In this document: positions 1 through 9,642 of the stretch, in pieces | Layout of the letters: each line of letters opens with the position of its first letter | How positions within the stretch are numbered: position 1 is the first letter of the stretch | Origin: Pseudomonas mosselii | GTDB lineage: Bacteria > Pseudomonadota > Gammaproteobacteria > Pseudomonadales > Pseudomonadaceae | Assembly (NCBI RefSeq): GCF_003205295.1 | Contig: NZ_QJRP01000010.1 | Coordinates: 62,001 to 126,000 of the forward strand | Direction of reading: 5' to 3' | DNA length: 64,000 nt | Made by a program: the position numbers and the translations under genes | The notes under the pieces: generated by a model | Databases searched by the model: none | Told to the model about the DNA's origin: nothing | What the model saw: only the letters and a program-made list of their open reading frames with translations

Positions 1-228
1 GCCCAGCGTCTGCTGCAGATGGCCGAAGGTTACGGCGAGCGTGATGTCGCCCAGTGGCGGCTGCAGGTGTCCCAGGAACAGCTGGCCCTGATGTTGTCGC
101 TGTCGCGCCAGACCATCAACCAAATCCTCAAGAGCCTCGAGCAGTCCGGCGTGGTGCGCCTGGGTTATGGCGAGGTGGAGATTGTCGATGCCCGGCGCCT
201 GCGGGCGATGGGGCAGCATCCAGGCTGA
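1..228 (+). CDS. Crp/Fnr-family transcriptional regulator, C-terminal part (5' end outside window)
   Basis: The reading frame is open from the first base and ends with TGA at 226-228. The visible 75 residues hold a winged helix-turn-helix of the Crp type: the stretch QEQLALMLSLSRQTINQILK matches the recognition helix of Crp/Fnr regulators (SRQTINQ...L), followed by the wing VVRLGYGEVEIVD. The cyclic-nucleotide-like sensor domain must lie upstream of the window. Its 3' end overlaps the convergent LysR gene by about 100 bases. Ligand and targets cannot be told from this fragment. Confidence 0.85.
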   Translation, partial: AQRLLQMAEGYGERDVAQWRLQVSQEQLALMLSLSRQTINQILKSLEQSGVVRLGYGEVEIVDARRLRAMGQHPG

Positions 229-1111
229 CCAGGGTATCGATCATCGCCCGCGCCGCCGGCGACAGGCGATAGCCGCTGCGGCTGATCACCCCGCAGCGCA
301 CGCTGAGCACCTCCAGGCCCGGCGGCAGGTTGCGCCAGTGCAGGCGCACCAGGTGGCCGGCGGCCAGGTCTTCGGCCACCGCCTCCTCGCTGGCCGTGCC
401 GATGGCGTCGCTGGCCAGTACCACGCTGCGCAGCACCGCCAGGTGCTCGGTCTGCAGGTGTGGAGTGAAGTCGCTGCGTCCACTGAGGTTGGCCAGGCGC
501 TTGCGTACGCCCGGCGTGAGCAGCGCGCTGGCCAGGGGGTAAGCGAACAGGTCGTTGGTCGACAGGCTGTCCTTGGCCAGCAATGGGTGACCCGGGCGGC
601 AGAAGAACAGGCCGGGGCGCGGGGTCAGCGCTTCGGTGTGGAAGTTCGGATCGGCCTCGAAGGGGCGCACGTCATCGACGAAGAACTCGATCTGCTCTCG
701 CCGCAGCGCCTGGCCCAGGCGTTCGGCGTTGTCCACCAGCAGCGCGGTGCGGATGCCTGGGTGGCGATCGATGAACTGTTGCAGGGCCTGGGGCACCAGG
801 CGCACGGCCAGGGCCGGGCCACTGCCGAAATGCAGTTCGCCGGCGTCGAGCTTGGTCATCTGCAGTACTTCGTTGTTCAACTGCGCGGCGCCTTGTACCA
901 GGCGGCGGGCGTGTTGCAGTACCACCTGCCCCTCGGGGGTAGGGGGCAGTGACTTGTTGGCGCGATCGACCAAGGCGCAGCCGAAGGTCTGCTCGAGGTT
1001 CTGGATGGCGCGGCTGAAGGCGGGTTGGGTGATGCCCATGGCTTCGGCGGCGCGGACGAAACTGCGGTATTCGGTGAGGGCGATGAAATAGCGCAGTTGG
1101 CGGAGGTCCAT
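128..1111 (-). CDS. LysR-family transcriptional regulator
   Basis: A 327-residue LysR regulator. Residues 1-60 form the N-terminal winged HTH (MDLRQLRYFIALTEYRSF...AAEAMGITQPAFSRAIQNLE), followed by the usual LysR substrate-binding domain to about residue 295. The last 30 residues (rich in P, R and G) are unusual for the family and are encoded where the gene overlaps the convergent Crp/Fnr gene, so the end may have drifted past an ancestral stop. The gene lies on the same strand as the upstream OprD porin, separated by a REP pair, so it is not an obvious divergent regulator of a neighbour. The inducer is unknown. Confidence 0.88.
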   Translation of the reverse strand: MDLRQLRYFIALTEYRSFVRAAEAMGITQPAFSRAIQNLEQTFGCALVDRANKSLPPTPEGQVVLQHARRLVQGAAQLNNEVLQMTKLDAGELHFGSGPALAVRLVPQALQQFIDRHPGIRTALLVDNAERLGQALRREQIEFFVDDVRPFEADPNFHTEALTPRPGLFFCRPGHPLLAKDSLSTNDLFAYPLASALLTPGVRKRLANLSGRSDFTPHLQTEHLAVLRSVVLASDAIGTASEEAVAEDLAAGHLVRLHWRNLPPGLEVLSVRCGVISRSGYRLSPAARAMIDTLVSLDAAPSPAGAGHRQSPPRHNPGAPRRTARGS

Positions 1112-1220
1112 GCTCGGGCTCTGGTGCGGGGATCAGGGCTCGTTTTTAGCGGGTTGCCATATATAACGTCAAAGAATGTTATTTGATTTATATATTCCTT
1201 TAGATTCTTTATTGTGGCCA

Positions 1221-1317
1221 CCGGCCTCTTCGCGGGTAAACCCGCTCCCACAGGTATAACACTGGACTCCAAGGCTGTGCTGTCCCTGTGGGAGCGGGTT
1301 TACCCGCGAAGAGGCCA
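1221..1317. repeat. REP pair (inverted), GCGGGTAAACCCGC family
   Basis: Two inverted copies of a P. putida-type REP, at 1221-1254 and 1285-1317. Each contains the internal palindrome GCGGGTAAACCCGC next to GCTCCCACAGG. The pair sits just after the stop of the OprD gene (1324, minus strand), so it may also stabilise the 3' end of that transcript. Confidence 0.9.
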
Positions 1318-1323
1318 GACCTG

Positions 1324-2577
1324 CTAAAGCAGGTTCAGCGGATAACTGACGATCAACCGGTTCTCGTCGAACGCATTGCTGCTAAAGTCCCTGCGCATGG
1401 TCGAGTTTCGCCATTTCACCGACAGGTCCTTGAACGTCCCGGCCTGCACCACATAGGCCAGCTCGGTCTCGCGGGCCCACTCCTTGCCATCGTCCACCCC
1501 GCCGGTATGCACGTTGTCACCCTTGATATAGCGGTTCATCAGGGTCAGCCCGGGGATGCCCACGGTGACGAAGTTGAAGTCATGGCGCACCTGCCAGGAG
1601 CGCTCCTTGGTGTTGTCGAAGCTGGCGTTGTAGCTATCGTTGGCCAGGGTGCCGCCGCTGGTGCCGTTGACCCGCATCCAGGCGTCGTCGCCACTGACCT
1701 TCTGCAGGCCGACGTAGAAGGTGTGGCCCTGGTACCGCGCCGAGAGCATGGCCGAGGCGGTGCGGTTGTCGAGGTCGCCGGCGCGGGCGCTGCCGTCTTC
1801 CTTGCCGAGGAAGTAGCCCAGGTTGGCGCCCAGGGTCCAGTCGCCCAAGGGTTGGCTGTGCACCAGGTTCAGGTACTGCTGGCGGTAGATGTCCTTGAGG
1901 CGGGCGTCCCACAGGCCGACCATGGTGCGCTTGTCGTTGAAACTGTATTCGCCACCGGCGAAGTCGAAGCGGTCGGAGGTGATGCCGGCGCGTCCCTGCA
2001 TGAACATGTCTTCCATGCTCGCGTCGTTGCGCGGGCTGTTGCCGCGGAACTGGCCGGCATAGAGGGTCAGGCCGTCGAGCTCCTTGGAGGTGAGCTGGCC
2101 GCCGCGGAAGGTCTGCGGCAACGAGCGGCCATCGTCCGAACGCAGGATCGGCAGCACCGGCATCCACTCGCCGACCTTGAGTTCGGTCTGCGACAGGCGC
2201 GTCTTCAATGCCACGCCCAGGCGGCCGAAATCATCAGCCGGGCGACCATCGTCATGCACCGGCAGCAGGTGAGTGCCGGCCGTGCCCTTGCCGCCATCAA
2301 GCTTGACCGAGTACAGGCCCAGCACGTCGACACCGAAGCCGACGGTGCCCTGGGTGAAGCCGGAACGGGCGTCGAGGATGAAGCTCTGGGTCCATTCCTC
2401 GGCCTTGCCCTGGGGATTGGCCGGGTCGACGAAGTTGCGGTTGATGTAGAAGTTGCGCAGGTTGAGGCTGGCCTTGGCGTCTTCCAGAAAACCGCTTTCG
2501 GCGGCGATGGCGGGCAAGGCGCAGGACAGGGCCAACAGGCCCGGCAGCAGCTGGCGTGCGGGTTGCAAAGTGCTCAT
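1324..2577 (-). CDS. OprD-family outer-membrane porin
   Basis: A 417-residue precursor of the OprD/OpdK porin family (18-stranded barrels for small carboxylates and amino acids). The chosen ATG at 2577 gives a clean signal peptide (MSTLQPARQLLPGLLALSC ending AIAA) followed by the typical mature start SGFLEDAKASLNLRNFYINR. Family features include RSFTQGTVGFGVDVLGLYS-like text (here DARSGFTQGTVGFG) and the repeated Y/W-rich strands. Longer upstream starts would run through a REP pair and are rejected. An AAnAAnAA Hfq/Crc motif lies 15-25 bases before the start. From memory P. putida calls the gene at this locus BenF-like, but the substrate cannot be fixed here. Confidence 0.88.
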   Translation of the reverse strand: MSTLQPARQLLPGLLALSCALPAIAAESGFLEDAKASLNLRNFYINRNFVDPANPQGKAEEWTQSFILDARSGFTQGTVGFGVDVLGLYSVKLDGGKGTAGTHLLPVHDDGRPADDFGRLGVALKTRLSQTELKVGEWMPVLPILRSDDGRSLPQTFRGGQLTSKELDGLTLYAGQFRGNSPRNDASMEDMFMQGRAGITSDRFDFAGGEYSFNDKRTMVGLWDARLKDIYRQQYLNLVHSQPLGDWTLGANLGYFLGKEDGSARAGDLDNRTASAMLSARYQGHTFYVGLQKVSGDDAWMRVNGTSGGTLANDSYNASFDNTKERSWQVRHDFNFVTVGIPGLTLMNRYIKGDNVHTGGVDDGKEWARETELAYVVQAGTFKDLSVKWRNSTMRRDFSSNAFDENRLIVSYPLNLL

Positions 2578-2591
2578 CTGTCGTGGATCTC

Positions 2592-2602
2592 TTGTTTTTA
2601 TT
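2592..2602 (-). promoter_or_regulatory. Candidate Hfq/Crc CA motif before the OprD gene
   Basis: On the minus strand the leader reads AATAAAAACAA, containing two overlapping matches to AAnAANAA, about 15 bases before the ATG. This is the sequence through which Hfq/Crc blocks translation in Pseudomonas during catabolite repression. Confidence 0.5.
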
Positions 2603-2779
2603 GGGCGAGCCGGTGCGCTGCGGGTGCGGGCCGCAGGGTCGGGCGTCTTTTGAGAGAGCTTGTGCAACGTTGCGTGGGCGATGGTGCGGGGGAGGGTGGG
2701 GGCGAGGCAATTCGTGGAACGCGGAATGGGGCGATTATCGAACCATATGTTGGCGCTGGTAGCCGGTGCAGGCTGTGCT

Positions 2780-2856
2780 GGCCCTTTCGCGGGTAAACCC
2801 GCTCCCACAGGACGCTGTATTCCCCCTGTGGGAGCGGGTTTACCCGCGAAAGGGCC
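2780..2856. repeat. REP pair (inverted), GCGGGTAAACCCGC family
   Basis: Inverted copies at 2780-2811 and 2825-2856 of the same REP family as 1221-1317, separated by 13 bases. It lies between the ttgC terminator and the OprD gene. Apart from this pair and the terminator, the 343-base gap 2578-2920 shows only the OprD leader. Confidence 0.9.
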
Positions 2857-2867
2857 CTGGCAGTCAG

Positions 2868-2901
2868 CCAAAAAACAAAAAGCCCACCGCAAGGGTGGGC
2901 T
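2868..2901 (-). terminator. Rho-independent terminator of ttgABC
   Basis: On the minus strand an 8-bp stem AGCCCACC/GGTGGGCT (2881-2888 with 2894-2901) is followed by a T-rich run (TTTTGTTTTTTG). It lies 20 bases after the ttgC stop. Confidence 0.85.
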
Positions 2902-2920
2902 TGATGCGTTACCGGTCCAA

Positions 2921-4366
2921 TCAGCCTTTCGGCGTCTGGATCGAGGCCTGCTGCTGGGTCTGCTCGTACCAGCCGCCACCGAGGGCCTTGTACAGGTTGA
3001 CCTCGCTGACCAGCTGCGACAGGCGATCGCCGATCAGCGACTGCTGGGCGCTGAACAGGTTGCGCTGGGCGTCGAGGAAGGTCAGGTTGCTGTCGATACC
3101 GATGCGGTAGCGACGCTCGGCCAGGCGGTAGTAGTCCTGGTTCGCCGCCACCAGGTCGCGTTGCGCCTGCAGTTGCTCTTCGAACGTCTTGCGTGCGGCC
3201 AGGCCATCGGCGACTTCCTGGAAGGCGGTCTGGATGGTCTTCTCGTACTTGGCGACGTTGATGTCCTTCTGGATCTTCGAGTAGTCCAGGCTGGCCTTGA
3301 GGCTGCCGGCGTTGAAGATCGGCAGGTTGATCTGCGGCTGGAACAGCCAGGTGCCCGAACCGCCCTTGAACAGCCCGCCCATGTCCGGGCTCAGGGTGCC
3401 GGCGTTGGCGGTCAGGCTGATGCTCGGGAAGAACGCCGCGCGGGCGGCGCCGATATTGGCGTTGGCGGCCTTGAGCAGGTGCTCGGCCTCCTGGATGTCC
3501 GGACGGCGTTGCAGGATGTCGGACGGCAGGCCCGCCGGCACTTCGGCCAGTTGGTCGGCATTGAGCTCCAGCGGCTTGGGCAGGGTGGCCGGCACGCCGG
3601 TGCCTACCAGCACGGTGAGGCTGTTAAGGTCCTGGGCGACCAGGCGCTGGTACTGCGACAGCTTGACCCGCGCGCCTTCGACGGCGGTGCGGGCCTGGCT
3701 CAGGTCCAGCGCCGACGCCACGCCCACCTCATTGCTGCGGCGGGTCAGGTTGTAGCTCTCTTCGTACGTCTTGAGTGTTTCTTCGGTCAGCTTCAGCAGC
3801 GCCTGGTCGGCCTGCCAGGTGTAGTAGGCGTTGGCCACGCTGGCCACCAGGCTGATCTGCGTGGAGCGACGCGCCTGCTCGCTGGACAGGTAGGTTTCCA
3901 GGGCCTGCTGGGTCAGGCTGCGCACACGGCCGAACAGGTCCAGCTCATAGGCGCTGACACCGAGGGTGGCCGAGTACTGGCTGCTGATGGTGGATTCGCC
4001 GGTCTGCGACATGTTGGCCGGCATCCGCTGGCGGCTGCCGCTGCCATTGGCCGATACCGCCGGCAGCAGGTCGGCGCGCTGGATACGGTACTGGGCGCGG
4101 TAGGCGTCGATGTTCAACGCCGCGACGCGCAGGTCGCGGTTGTTCTCCAGCGAAGTCTGGATCAGCTGCTGCAGCGCCGGATCGTGGAAGAACTGGCGCC
4201 AGCCTTGCTCGGCCGCGGCGACGTTGGCCGACTCGGTCGGCGAGTACGCAGGGCCTTGCGGCCACTGCGCAGCCACCGGCGCTTCCGGCGTCTGGTAGTC
4301 GGGAATCAGCGAGCAGCCGCCGAGGATGAAAGCGGTTACCGCCAGGGACAACAAAGACTTGGTCAT
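2921..4366 (-). CDS. ttgC: RND efflux outer-membrane channel TtgC (OprM family)
   Basis: A 481-residue outer-membrane factor that forms the exit duct of the TtgABC pump for antibiotics, plant phenolics and solvents. The signal peptide ends in a lipobox LGGC with Cys18, so it should be an acylated lipoprotein. The two repeated OEP domains follow, with OprM-type motifs such as [29 protein letters not shown] and [12 protein letters not shown]. The start overlaps the ttgB stop by 4 bases (ATGA), so the two are translationally coupled. A terminator follows. Confidence 0.96.
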   Translation of the reverse strand: MTKSLLSLAVTAFILGGCSLIPDYQTPEAPVAAQWPQGPAYSPTESANVAAAEQGWRQFFHDPALQQLIQTSLENNRDLRVAALNIDAYRAQYRIQRADLLPAVSANGSGSRQRMPANMSQTGESTISSQYSATLGVSAYELDLFGRVRSLTQQALETYLSSEQARRSTQISLVASVANAYYTWQADQALLKLTEETLKTYEESYNLTRRSNEVGVASALDLSQARTAVEGARVKLSQYQRLVAQDLNSLTVLVGTGVPATLPKPLELNADQLAEVPAGLPSDILQRRPDIQEAEHLLKAANANIGAARAAFFPSISLTANAGTLSPDMGGLFKGGSGTWLFQPQINLPIFNAGSLKASLDYSKIQKDINVAKYEKTIQTAFQEVADGLAARKTFEEQLQAQRDLVAANQDYYRLAERRYRIGIDSNLTFLDAQRNLFSAQQSLIGDRLSQLVSEVNLYKALGGGWYEQTQQQASIQTPKG

Positions 4367-7300
4367 TGCCCAGCCTCATAACGTGGAGTTTCAGGGGTGG
4401 CGTGTTCTTTCGGCTCTTTGCTGCCGAACAGCGACGACACTGCGACGAAGAATAGCGGTACCCAGAAGATCGCCAGCACGGTCGCACTGATCATGCCGCC
4501 GATCACACCGGTACCGATGGCGTGCTGGCTGCCCGCGCCGGCGCCGCTGGCGATGGTCAACGGTACCACGCCGAGGATGAACGCCAGCGAGGTCATGATG
4601 ATCGGGCGCAGACGCATGCGGCACGCCTCGATCGCCGCGTCGTACAGGCTGCGGCCTTGCTCGTGCAGCTCCTTGGCGAACTCGACGATCAGGATGGCGT
4701 TCTTCGCCGCCAGGCCGATCGTGGTCAGCAGGCCGACCAGGAAGTACACGTCGTTGGACAACCCGCGCAGGCTGGTGGCGAGCAGGGCACCGATCATGCC
4801 CAGCGGTACCACGAGCACGACCGCGATCGGGATCGACCAGCTTTCGTACAGCGCCGCCAGGCACAGGAACACGAACAGCACAGAGAGGGCGAACAGCGCC
4901 GGCATCTGCGAACCGGAGAGTTTTTCCTCGTAGGACATGCCGGTCCAGGAGTAGCCGATGCCGGTTGGCAGTTCGCCGGCGATGCGTTCGACTTCGGCCA
5001 TGGCCTCACCGGTACTGTAGCCCGGGGCCGGGGTACCGAGGATCTCGACCGCTTCCACGCCGTTGTAGCGTGACAGCTTGGGCGAACCGTAGCTCCACTC
5101 GCCCTTGGCGAAGGAGGAGAACGGCACCATCTCGCCCTTGCCGTTGCGCACGTACCACTTCTGCAGGTCTTCCGGGCTCATCCGCGAGTTCGGCTCGCCC
5201 TGGATGTAGACCTTCTTGACCCGACCACGGTCGATGAAGTCGTTGACGTAGCTACCGCCCAGGGCGATCGACAGGGTGTTGTTGATGTCGGCGATGGTCA
5301 CGCCCAGGGCACTGGCGCGTTCGTCGTCGATGGTCAACTGGTACTGCGGCTCGTCGTTCAGGCCGTTCGGACGCACGGCGCTGAGGATCTTGCTCTGCGC
5401 GGCCTTGGCCAGGAACTGGTTGCGCGCTTCCATCAGTTTTGCATGGCCGACGCCGGCGCGGTCCTGGAGGAACACGTCGAAGCCAGTGGCGTTACCCAGT
5501 TCGAGCACTGCCGGCGGGGCGAAGGCGAACACCATCGCATCGCGGAAGCTGAAGAAGTGCATCTGCGCGCGCTGGGCGAGGGCGAACACGCTGTTCTCCT
5601 TCGAGCGCTCGCCCCATGGCTTGAGCATGATGAACGCCATGCCCGAACTCTGGCCACGACCGGCGAAGTTGAAGCCGTTGACGGTGAACACCGATGCCAC
5701 GGTGTCGGCTTCCTTGTCGAGCAGGTACTCGCGCATCTGGTCGACCACCACCTGGGTGCGCTCGGCACTGGAGCCGGCCGGGGTCTGCACCTGGGCGAAC
5801 AGCACGCCTTGGTCTTCCTCGGGCAGGAACGCGGTGGGGATACGGGCGAACAGCCAGATCATGCCGACCACGATCAGGGCGTAGGCCAGCAGGAACGGGA
5901 TCTTGTTGCGCAGGATGGTGCCGACGCTACGCTCGTAGCCGACGACGCTGCGGTCGAAGTTGCGGTTGAACCAGCCGAAGAAGCCGCGCTTGGCCACATG
6001 GTGCTCACCCTTCTTCAGCGGCTTGAGCATGGTGGCGCACAGGGCCGGGGTGAAGATCAGCGCCACCAGCACCGACAGGCCCATGGCCGAGACGATGGTG
6101 ATGGAGAACTGGCGATAGATCACACCGGTGGAACCGCCGAAGAAGGCCATCGGCAGCAGTACCGCCGACAGCACCAGGGCGATACCCACCAGGGCGCCCT
6201 GGATCTGCTCCATGGAGCGCTTGGTCGCCTCCTTGGGCGGCAACCCTTCCTCGGACATCACCCGCTCGACGTTCTCCACCACGACGATGGCATCGTCCAC
6301 CAGCAGGCCGATGGCCAGGACCATGGCGAACATGGTCAGGGTGTTGATGCTGAAGCCGGCGGCGGCAAGGATGCCGAAGGTACCCAGCAACACCACCGGC
6401 ACGGTCATGGTGGTGATGATGGTGGCGCGGAAGTTCTGCAGGAACAGGTACATCACCAGGAACACCAGGACCACGGCCTCGATCAGGGTGTGGATCACCC
6501 CGCTGATCGATTCGGTGACCACCGGCGTGGTGTCATACGGGAACACGGCCTTCACGCCCGGCGGGAAGAACGGCTCCAGGTCGCTGATGGTCGTGCGCAG
6601 CGCCTTGGCGGTGTCCAGGGCGTTGGCGCCGGTGGCCAGCTTGACCGCCAGGCCCGAGGCCGGCTTGCCGTTGTACTGGGCGCTGATGGCGTAGTTCTCG
6701 CCGCCCAGGCCGACCGTGGCGACATCGCCCAGGCGTACCTGGGAGCCGTCGTTGTTGACCTTGAGCAGGATCTTCTCGAACTGCTCGGCGGTCTGCAGGC
6801 GAGTCTTGCCGATGATGGTGGCGTTGAGCTGGGTACCTGGCAGCGCTGGCAGGCCGCCGAGCTGGCCGGACGAGACCTGGACGTTCTGCGCGGCCACGGC
6901 GGTGCGCACGTCGACCGGGGTCAGCTGGAACTTGTTCAGCTTGGCCGGATCCAGCCAGATGCGCATGGCGTACTGCGCACCGAACACCTGGAAGTCACCC
7001 ACGCCTGCGGTCCGCGAGATCGGGTCCTGCATGTTGGAGACGATGTAGTTGGCCAGGTCGTCCTTGCTCATGCTGCCGTCTTCGGACACCAGGCCGATCA
7101 CCAGCAGGAAGTTCTTCACGGCCTTGGTGACGCGGATACCTTGCTGCTGCACTTCCTGCGGCAACAGCGGGGTGGCCAGGTTCAGCTTGTTCTGGACCTG
7201 GACCTGCGCGGTGTCGGAGTTGGTGCCCTGCTCGAAGGTGGCGGTGATGGTCATGCTGCCGTCGGAGTTACTTTCCGACGACACATAACGCAGGTTGTCG

Positions 7301-7515
7301 ATACCGTTGAGCTGCTGCTCGATCACCTGCACCACGGTGTCCTGCACCGTCTGCGCCGAGGCGCCCGGGTAGGTCACGGAGATGGCGATGGCCGGCGGGG
7401 CGATGCTCGGGTACTGGTTGATCGGCAGCTTCAGGATCGACAGGGCGCCGACCAGCATGATCACCAGGGCGATCACCCAGGCGAAGATCGGGCGATCGAT
7501 AAAGAACTTCGACAT
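4363..7515 (-). CDS. ttgB: RND efflux inner-membrane transporter TtgB
   Basis: A 1050-residue HAE1-type RND antiporter, full length for the MexB/AcrB family. It opens with [14 protein letters not shown], the first transmembrane helix. The paired proton-relay aspartates stand at residues 407-408 ([13 protein letters not shown]), as in MexB. Two large periplasmic loops carry the porter and docking domains. A GGAG ribosome site overlaps the ttgA stop codon 4 bases upstream, which supports the start. It works with TtgA and TtgC. Confidence 0.97.
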   Translation of the reverse strand: MSKFFIDRPIFAWVIALVIMLVGALSILKLPINQYPSIAPPAIAISVTYPGASAQTVQDTVVQVIEQQLNGIDNLRYVSSESNSDGSMTITATFEQGTNSDTAQVQVQNKLNLATPLLPQEVQQQGIRVTKAVKNFLLVIGLVSEDGSMSKDDLANYIVSNMQDPISRTAGVGDFQVFGAQYAMRIWLDPAKLNKFQLTPVDVRTAVAAQNVQVSSGQLGGLPALPGTQLNATIIGKTRLQTAEQFEKILLKVNNDGSQVRLGDVATVGLGGENYAISAQYNGKPASGLAVKLATGANALDTAKALRTTISDLEPFFPPGVKAVFPYDTTPVVTESISGVIHTLIEAVVLVFLVMYLFLQNFRATIITTMTVPVVLLGTFGILAAAGFSINTLTMFAMVLAIGLLVDDAIVVVENVERVMSEEGLPPKEATKRSMEQIQGALVGIALVLSAVLLPMAFFGGSTGVIYRQFSITIVSAMGLSVLVALIFTPALCATMLKPLKKGEHHVAKRGFFGWFNRNFDRSVVGYERSVGTILRNKIPFLLAYALIVVGMIWLFARIPTAFLPEEDQGVLFAQVQTPAGSSAERTQVVVDQMREYLLDKEADTVASVFTVNGFNFAGRGQSSGMAFIMLKPWGERSKENSVFALAQRAQMHFFSFRDAMVFAFAPPAVLELGNATGFDVFLQDRAGVGHAKLMEARNQFLAKAAQSKILSAVRPNGLNDEPQYQLTIDDERASALGVTIADINNTLSIALGGSYVNDFIDRGRVKKVYIQGEPNSRMSPEDLQKWYVRNGKGEMVPFSSFAKGEWSYGSPKLSRYNGVEAVEILGTPAPGYSTGEAMAEVERIAGELPTGIGYSWTGMSYEEKLSGSQMPALFALSVLFVFLCLAALYESWSIPIAVVLVVPLGMIGALLATSLRGLSNDVYFLVGLLTTIGLAAKNAILIVEFAKELHEQGRSLYDAAIEACRMRLRPIIMTSLAFILGVVPLTIASGAGAGSQHAIGTGVIGGMISATVLAIFWVPLFFVAVSSLFGSKEPKEHATPETPRYEAGQ

Positions 7516-7518
7516 GGT

Positions 7519-8673
7519 TTACTCCGCTTTGGCGTCTGCTTTGGCCGCGTTGGCCTGAGCCGGGCTGGCCGGCTTCTTGACGTTGGTGGCTTCGCTGACC
7601 TTGACCTCGACGCCCGGTCGCACGAACTGCAGCCCTTCGGTGATCAGGCGGTCGCCCGGGTTCAGGCCTTCCTCGATCAGCCAGTCGCTGCCCAGGGTGC
7701 GGCTGGCCTTGAGCTGGCGCAGTTCGACCTTGTTCTCCTGATTGACCACCAATGCGGTCGGCGCGCCCTTGAGGTCGCGGGTCACGCCCTGTTGCGGGGC
7801 CAGGATGGCGTTGGCGTTGACCCCGGCCTTGAGCCGCGCATGCACGAACATGCCGGGCAGCAGGGTGTGGTCGGGGTTGGGGAAGATCGCGCGCAGGGTG
7901 ACGGAGCCGGTGGTCTCGTCGACCGCGACTTCGGAGAACTCCAGGCGACCCTGTTGCTTGAACAGGCTGCCGTCTTCCAGCACCAGCTGCACCTGGGCGG
8001 CGTTGTCGCCGGCCTTCTGCAGTTGGCCGCCTTCCAGGTCACGGCGCAGCTTGAGCAGCTCGGCGGTGGACTGGGTGACGTCGACGTAGATCGGGTCGAG
8101 CTGCTGGATGGTGGCCATGGCGTTGGTCTGGCCGTTGTTCACCAGGGCGCCTTCGGTGACCGAGGAGCGGCCGATACGGCCACTGATCGGAGCCAGCACC
8201 TTGGTGTAGCGCAGGTCGATCTGGGCGCTCTTGAGCGAGGCCTCGGCCTGCAATCGTTTGGCATTGGCGTCGTCGTACTCTTGCTTGGAGACGGCCTGCT
8301 CGTCGATCAGTTGCTTGTAGCGCTCGGCCAGCGAGCGGGTAGCCTGCAGGTTGGCCTGGGCGTTGGCCAGGGTCGCCTCGTAGACGGCCGGGTCGATCTG
8401 GTAGAGCTGCTGCCCTTCCTTGACGTCGGTGCCTTCCTTGAACAGGCGCTTGAGAATGATGCCGTTCACCTGCGGGCGAACCTCGGCCACACGGTAGGCG
8501 CTGGTGCGCCCCGGCAGTTCCGAGGTCAGGGTGAAGGCTTGCGGTTGCACGGTCACGACGCCGACCTGAGGAGCCTGCGGCGCAGGCGCTGCTTCCTCTT
8601 TCTTACAGCCACTGAGCAGGGTTGCCAGGGCCACGGCGGAAACCAGGGCGGTTACGGCTGGCTTGAATTGCAT
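7519..8673 (-). CDS. ttgA: RND efflux periplasmic adaptor TtgA
   Basis: A 384-residue membrane-fusion protein, first gene of the ttgABC operon. The signal peptide ends in LLSGC with Cys23 as the lipid-modified residue. Then come the lipoyl halves and an alpha-helical hairpin (YEATLANAQANLQATRSLAERYKQ...), the MexA-like motifs GRIGRS and LLPGMFVHARL, and a Lys/Ala-rich tail. It is transcribed divergently from ttgR; the TtgR operator lies in the shared 247-base gap. Confidence 0.97.
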   Translation of the reverse strand: MQFKPAVTALVSAVALATLLSGCKKEEAAPAPQAPQVGVVTVQPQAFTLTSELPGRTSAYRVAEVRPQVNGIILKRLFKEGTDVKEGQQLYQIDPAVYEATLANAQANLQATRSLAERYKQLIDEQAVSKQEYDDANAKRLQAEASLKSAQIDLRYTKVLAPISGRIGRSSVTEGALVNNGQTNAMATIQQLDPIYVDVTQSTAELLKLRRDLEGGQLQKAGDNAAQVQLVLEDGSLFKQQGRLEFSEVAVDETTGSVTLRAIFPNPDHTLLPGMFVHARLKAGVNANAILAPQQGVTRDLKGAPTALVVNQENKVELRQLKASRTLGSDWLIEEGLNPGDRLITEGLQFVRPGVEVKVSEATNVKKPASPAQANAAKADAKAE

Positions 8674-8776
8674 GAGGATCCTCGGGTCGCAGGAGCAAGG
8701 GAGCTCAAGAATATAGTGGAAGTGTCTTATGAGAAAAACGCTATCCGGTGGATAAATAGCTTGCTAAGGAATATAC

Positions 8777-8798
8777 TTACATTCATGGTTGTTTGTAA
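8777..8798. promoter_or_regulatory. TtgR operator in the ttgA-ttgR intergenic region
   Basis: The imperfect palindrome with half-sites TTACATTCAT and TTGTTTGTAA lies about 105 bases before ttgA and 123 before ttgR. It matches, as remembered, the operator bound by TtgR in P. putida DOT-T1E. Binding there represses both divergent promoters until an effector such as chloramphenicol or a plant phenolic releases TtgR. Confidence 0.85.
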
Positions 8799-8920
8799 AT
8801 ACCGTCGGTGAGTCGCCGCGGATCGTCCACATGCACCCGGGAGCGGCCCATGAAGCGCCTGCCCCGGCCTGATTCCCGCCCGCCGGATGCGCAGGCGGGG
8901 CCTGATGAGGTTGTACTGCC

Positions 8921-9553
8921 ATGGTCCGTCGAACCAAAGAAGAAGCCCAGGAAACCCGCGCCCAGATCATCGAGGCGGCGGAGAAGGCCTTCTACAAGCG
9001 CGGGGTCGCGCGCACCACCCTGGCCGACATCGCCGAACTCGCGGGGGTGACCCGTGGGGCGATCTACTGGCATTTCAGCAACAAGGCGGAGCTGGTGCAG
9101 GCGCTGCTCGACAGCCTGCACGAAACCCACGATCACCTGGCCCGGGCCAGTGAAAGCGAGGACGAGCTCGACCCGCTCGGCTGCATGCGCAAGCTGTTGC
9201 TGCAAGTGTTCAACGAGCTGGTGCTCGATGCCCGTACCCGGCGTATCAATGAAATCCTGCATCACAAGTGCGAGTTCACCGACGACATGTGTGAGATTCG
9301 CCAGCAACGCCAGGGCGCGGTGCTGGACTGCCATCAGAGTATCGCCCTGGCCCTGGGCAATGCGGTACGTCGTGGCCAGTTGCCCGGGGAGCTCGATATC
9401 GATAGGGCTGCCGTGGCCATGTTTGCCTATGTGGATGGCCTGATCGGCCGCTGGCTGCTGTTGCCGGACAGCTTCGATCTGTTGGCCGATGTCGAAAAAT
9501 GGGTCGATACCGGGCTGGATATGCTGCGCTTGAGCCCGGGCTTGCGCAAATGA
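8921..9553 (+). CDS. ttgR: TetR-family repressor TtgR
   Basis: A 210-residue TetR-family repressor that binds hydrophobic drugs and releases the ttgABC promoter. The HTH lies at residues 33-52 ([20 protein letters not shown]). The long C-terminal domain ([38 protein letters not shown]) closely matches the remembered TtgR of strain DOT-T1E. It is divergent from ttgA and probably autoregulated through the operator at 8777-8798. Confidence 0.96.
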   Translation: MVRRTKEEAQETRAQIIEAAEKAFYKRGVARTTLADIAELAGVTRGAIYWHFSNKAELVQALLDSLHETHDHLARASESEDELDPLGCMRKLLLQVFNELVLDARTRRINEILHHKCEFTDDMCEIRQQRQGAVLDCHQSIALALGNAVRRGQLPGELDIDRAAVAMFAYVDGLIGRWLLLPDSFDLLADVEKWVDTGLDMLRLSPGLRK

Positions 9554-9617
9554 CACTTTGTTAAGGATTGTGAGGAAGTGTTACTCCTTTGCGATTAAGG
9601 GGGCGTTAATGACCTCT

Positions 9618-9642
9618 GTGGGCGCAGACCCTCAGCGCCCAC
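9618..9642. terminator. Hairpin between convergent ttgR and DHA2 exporter genes
   Basis: A perfect 8-bp stem (GTGGGCGC/GCGCCCAC) with a 9-base loop spans the stop codon of the exporter gene and lies 65 bases after ttgR. There is no clear T run on either strand, so its role as a terminator is tentative. Confidence 0.35.

Noticed and set aside
2578..2979. An upstream extension of the OprD gene to a start at 2979.
   Set aside because: The added 134 residues run through a REP pair and the ttgC terminator, and they hide the clear signal peptide at 2577.
5443..8811. A 1122-codon open frame on the plus strand opposite ttgB and ttgA.
   Set aside because: It lies antisense to two unmistakable efflux genes, has His/Gln/Gly-rich, low-complexity content typical of the complement of GC-rich codons, and no family match.
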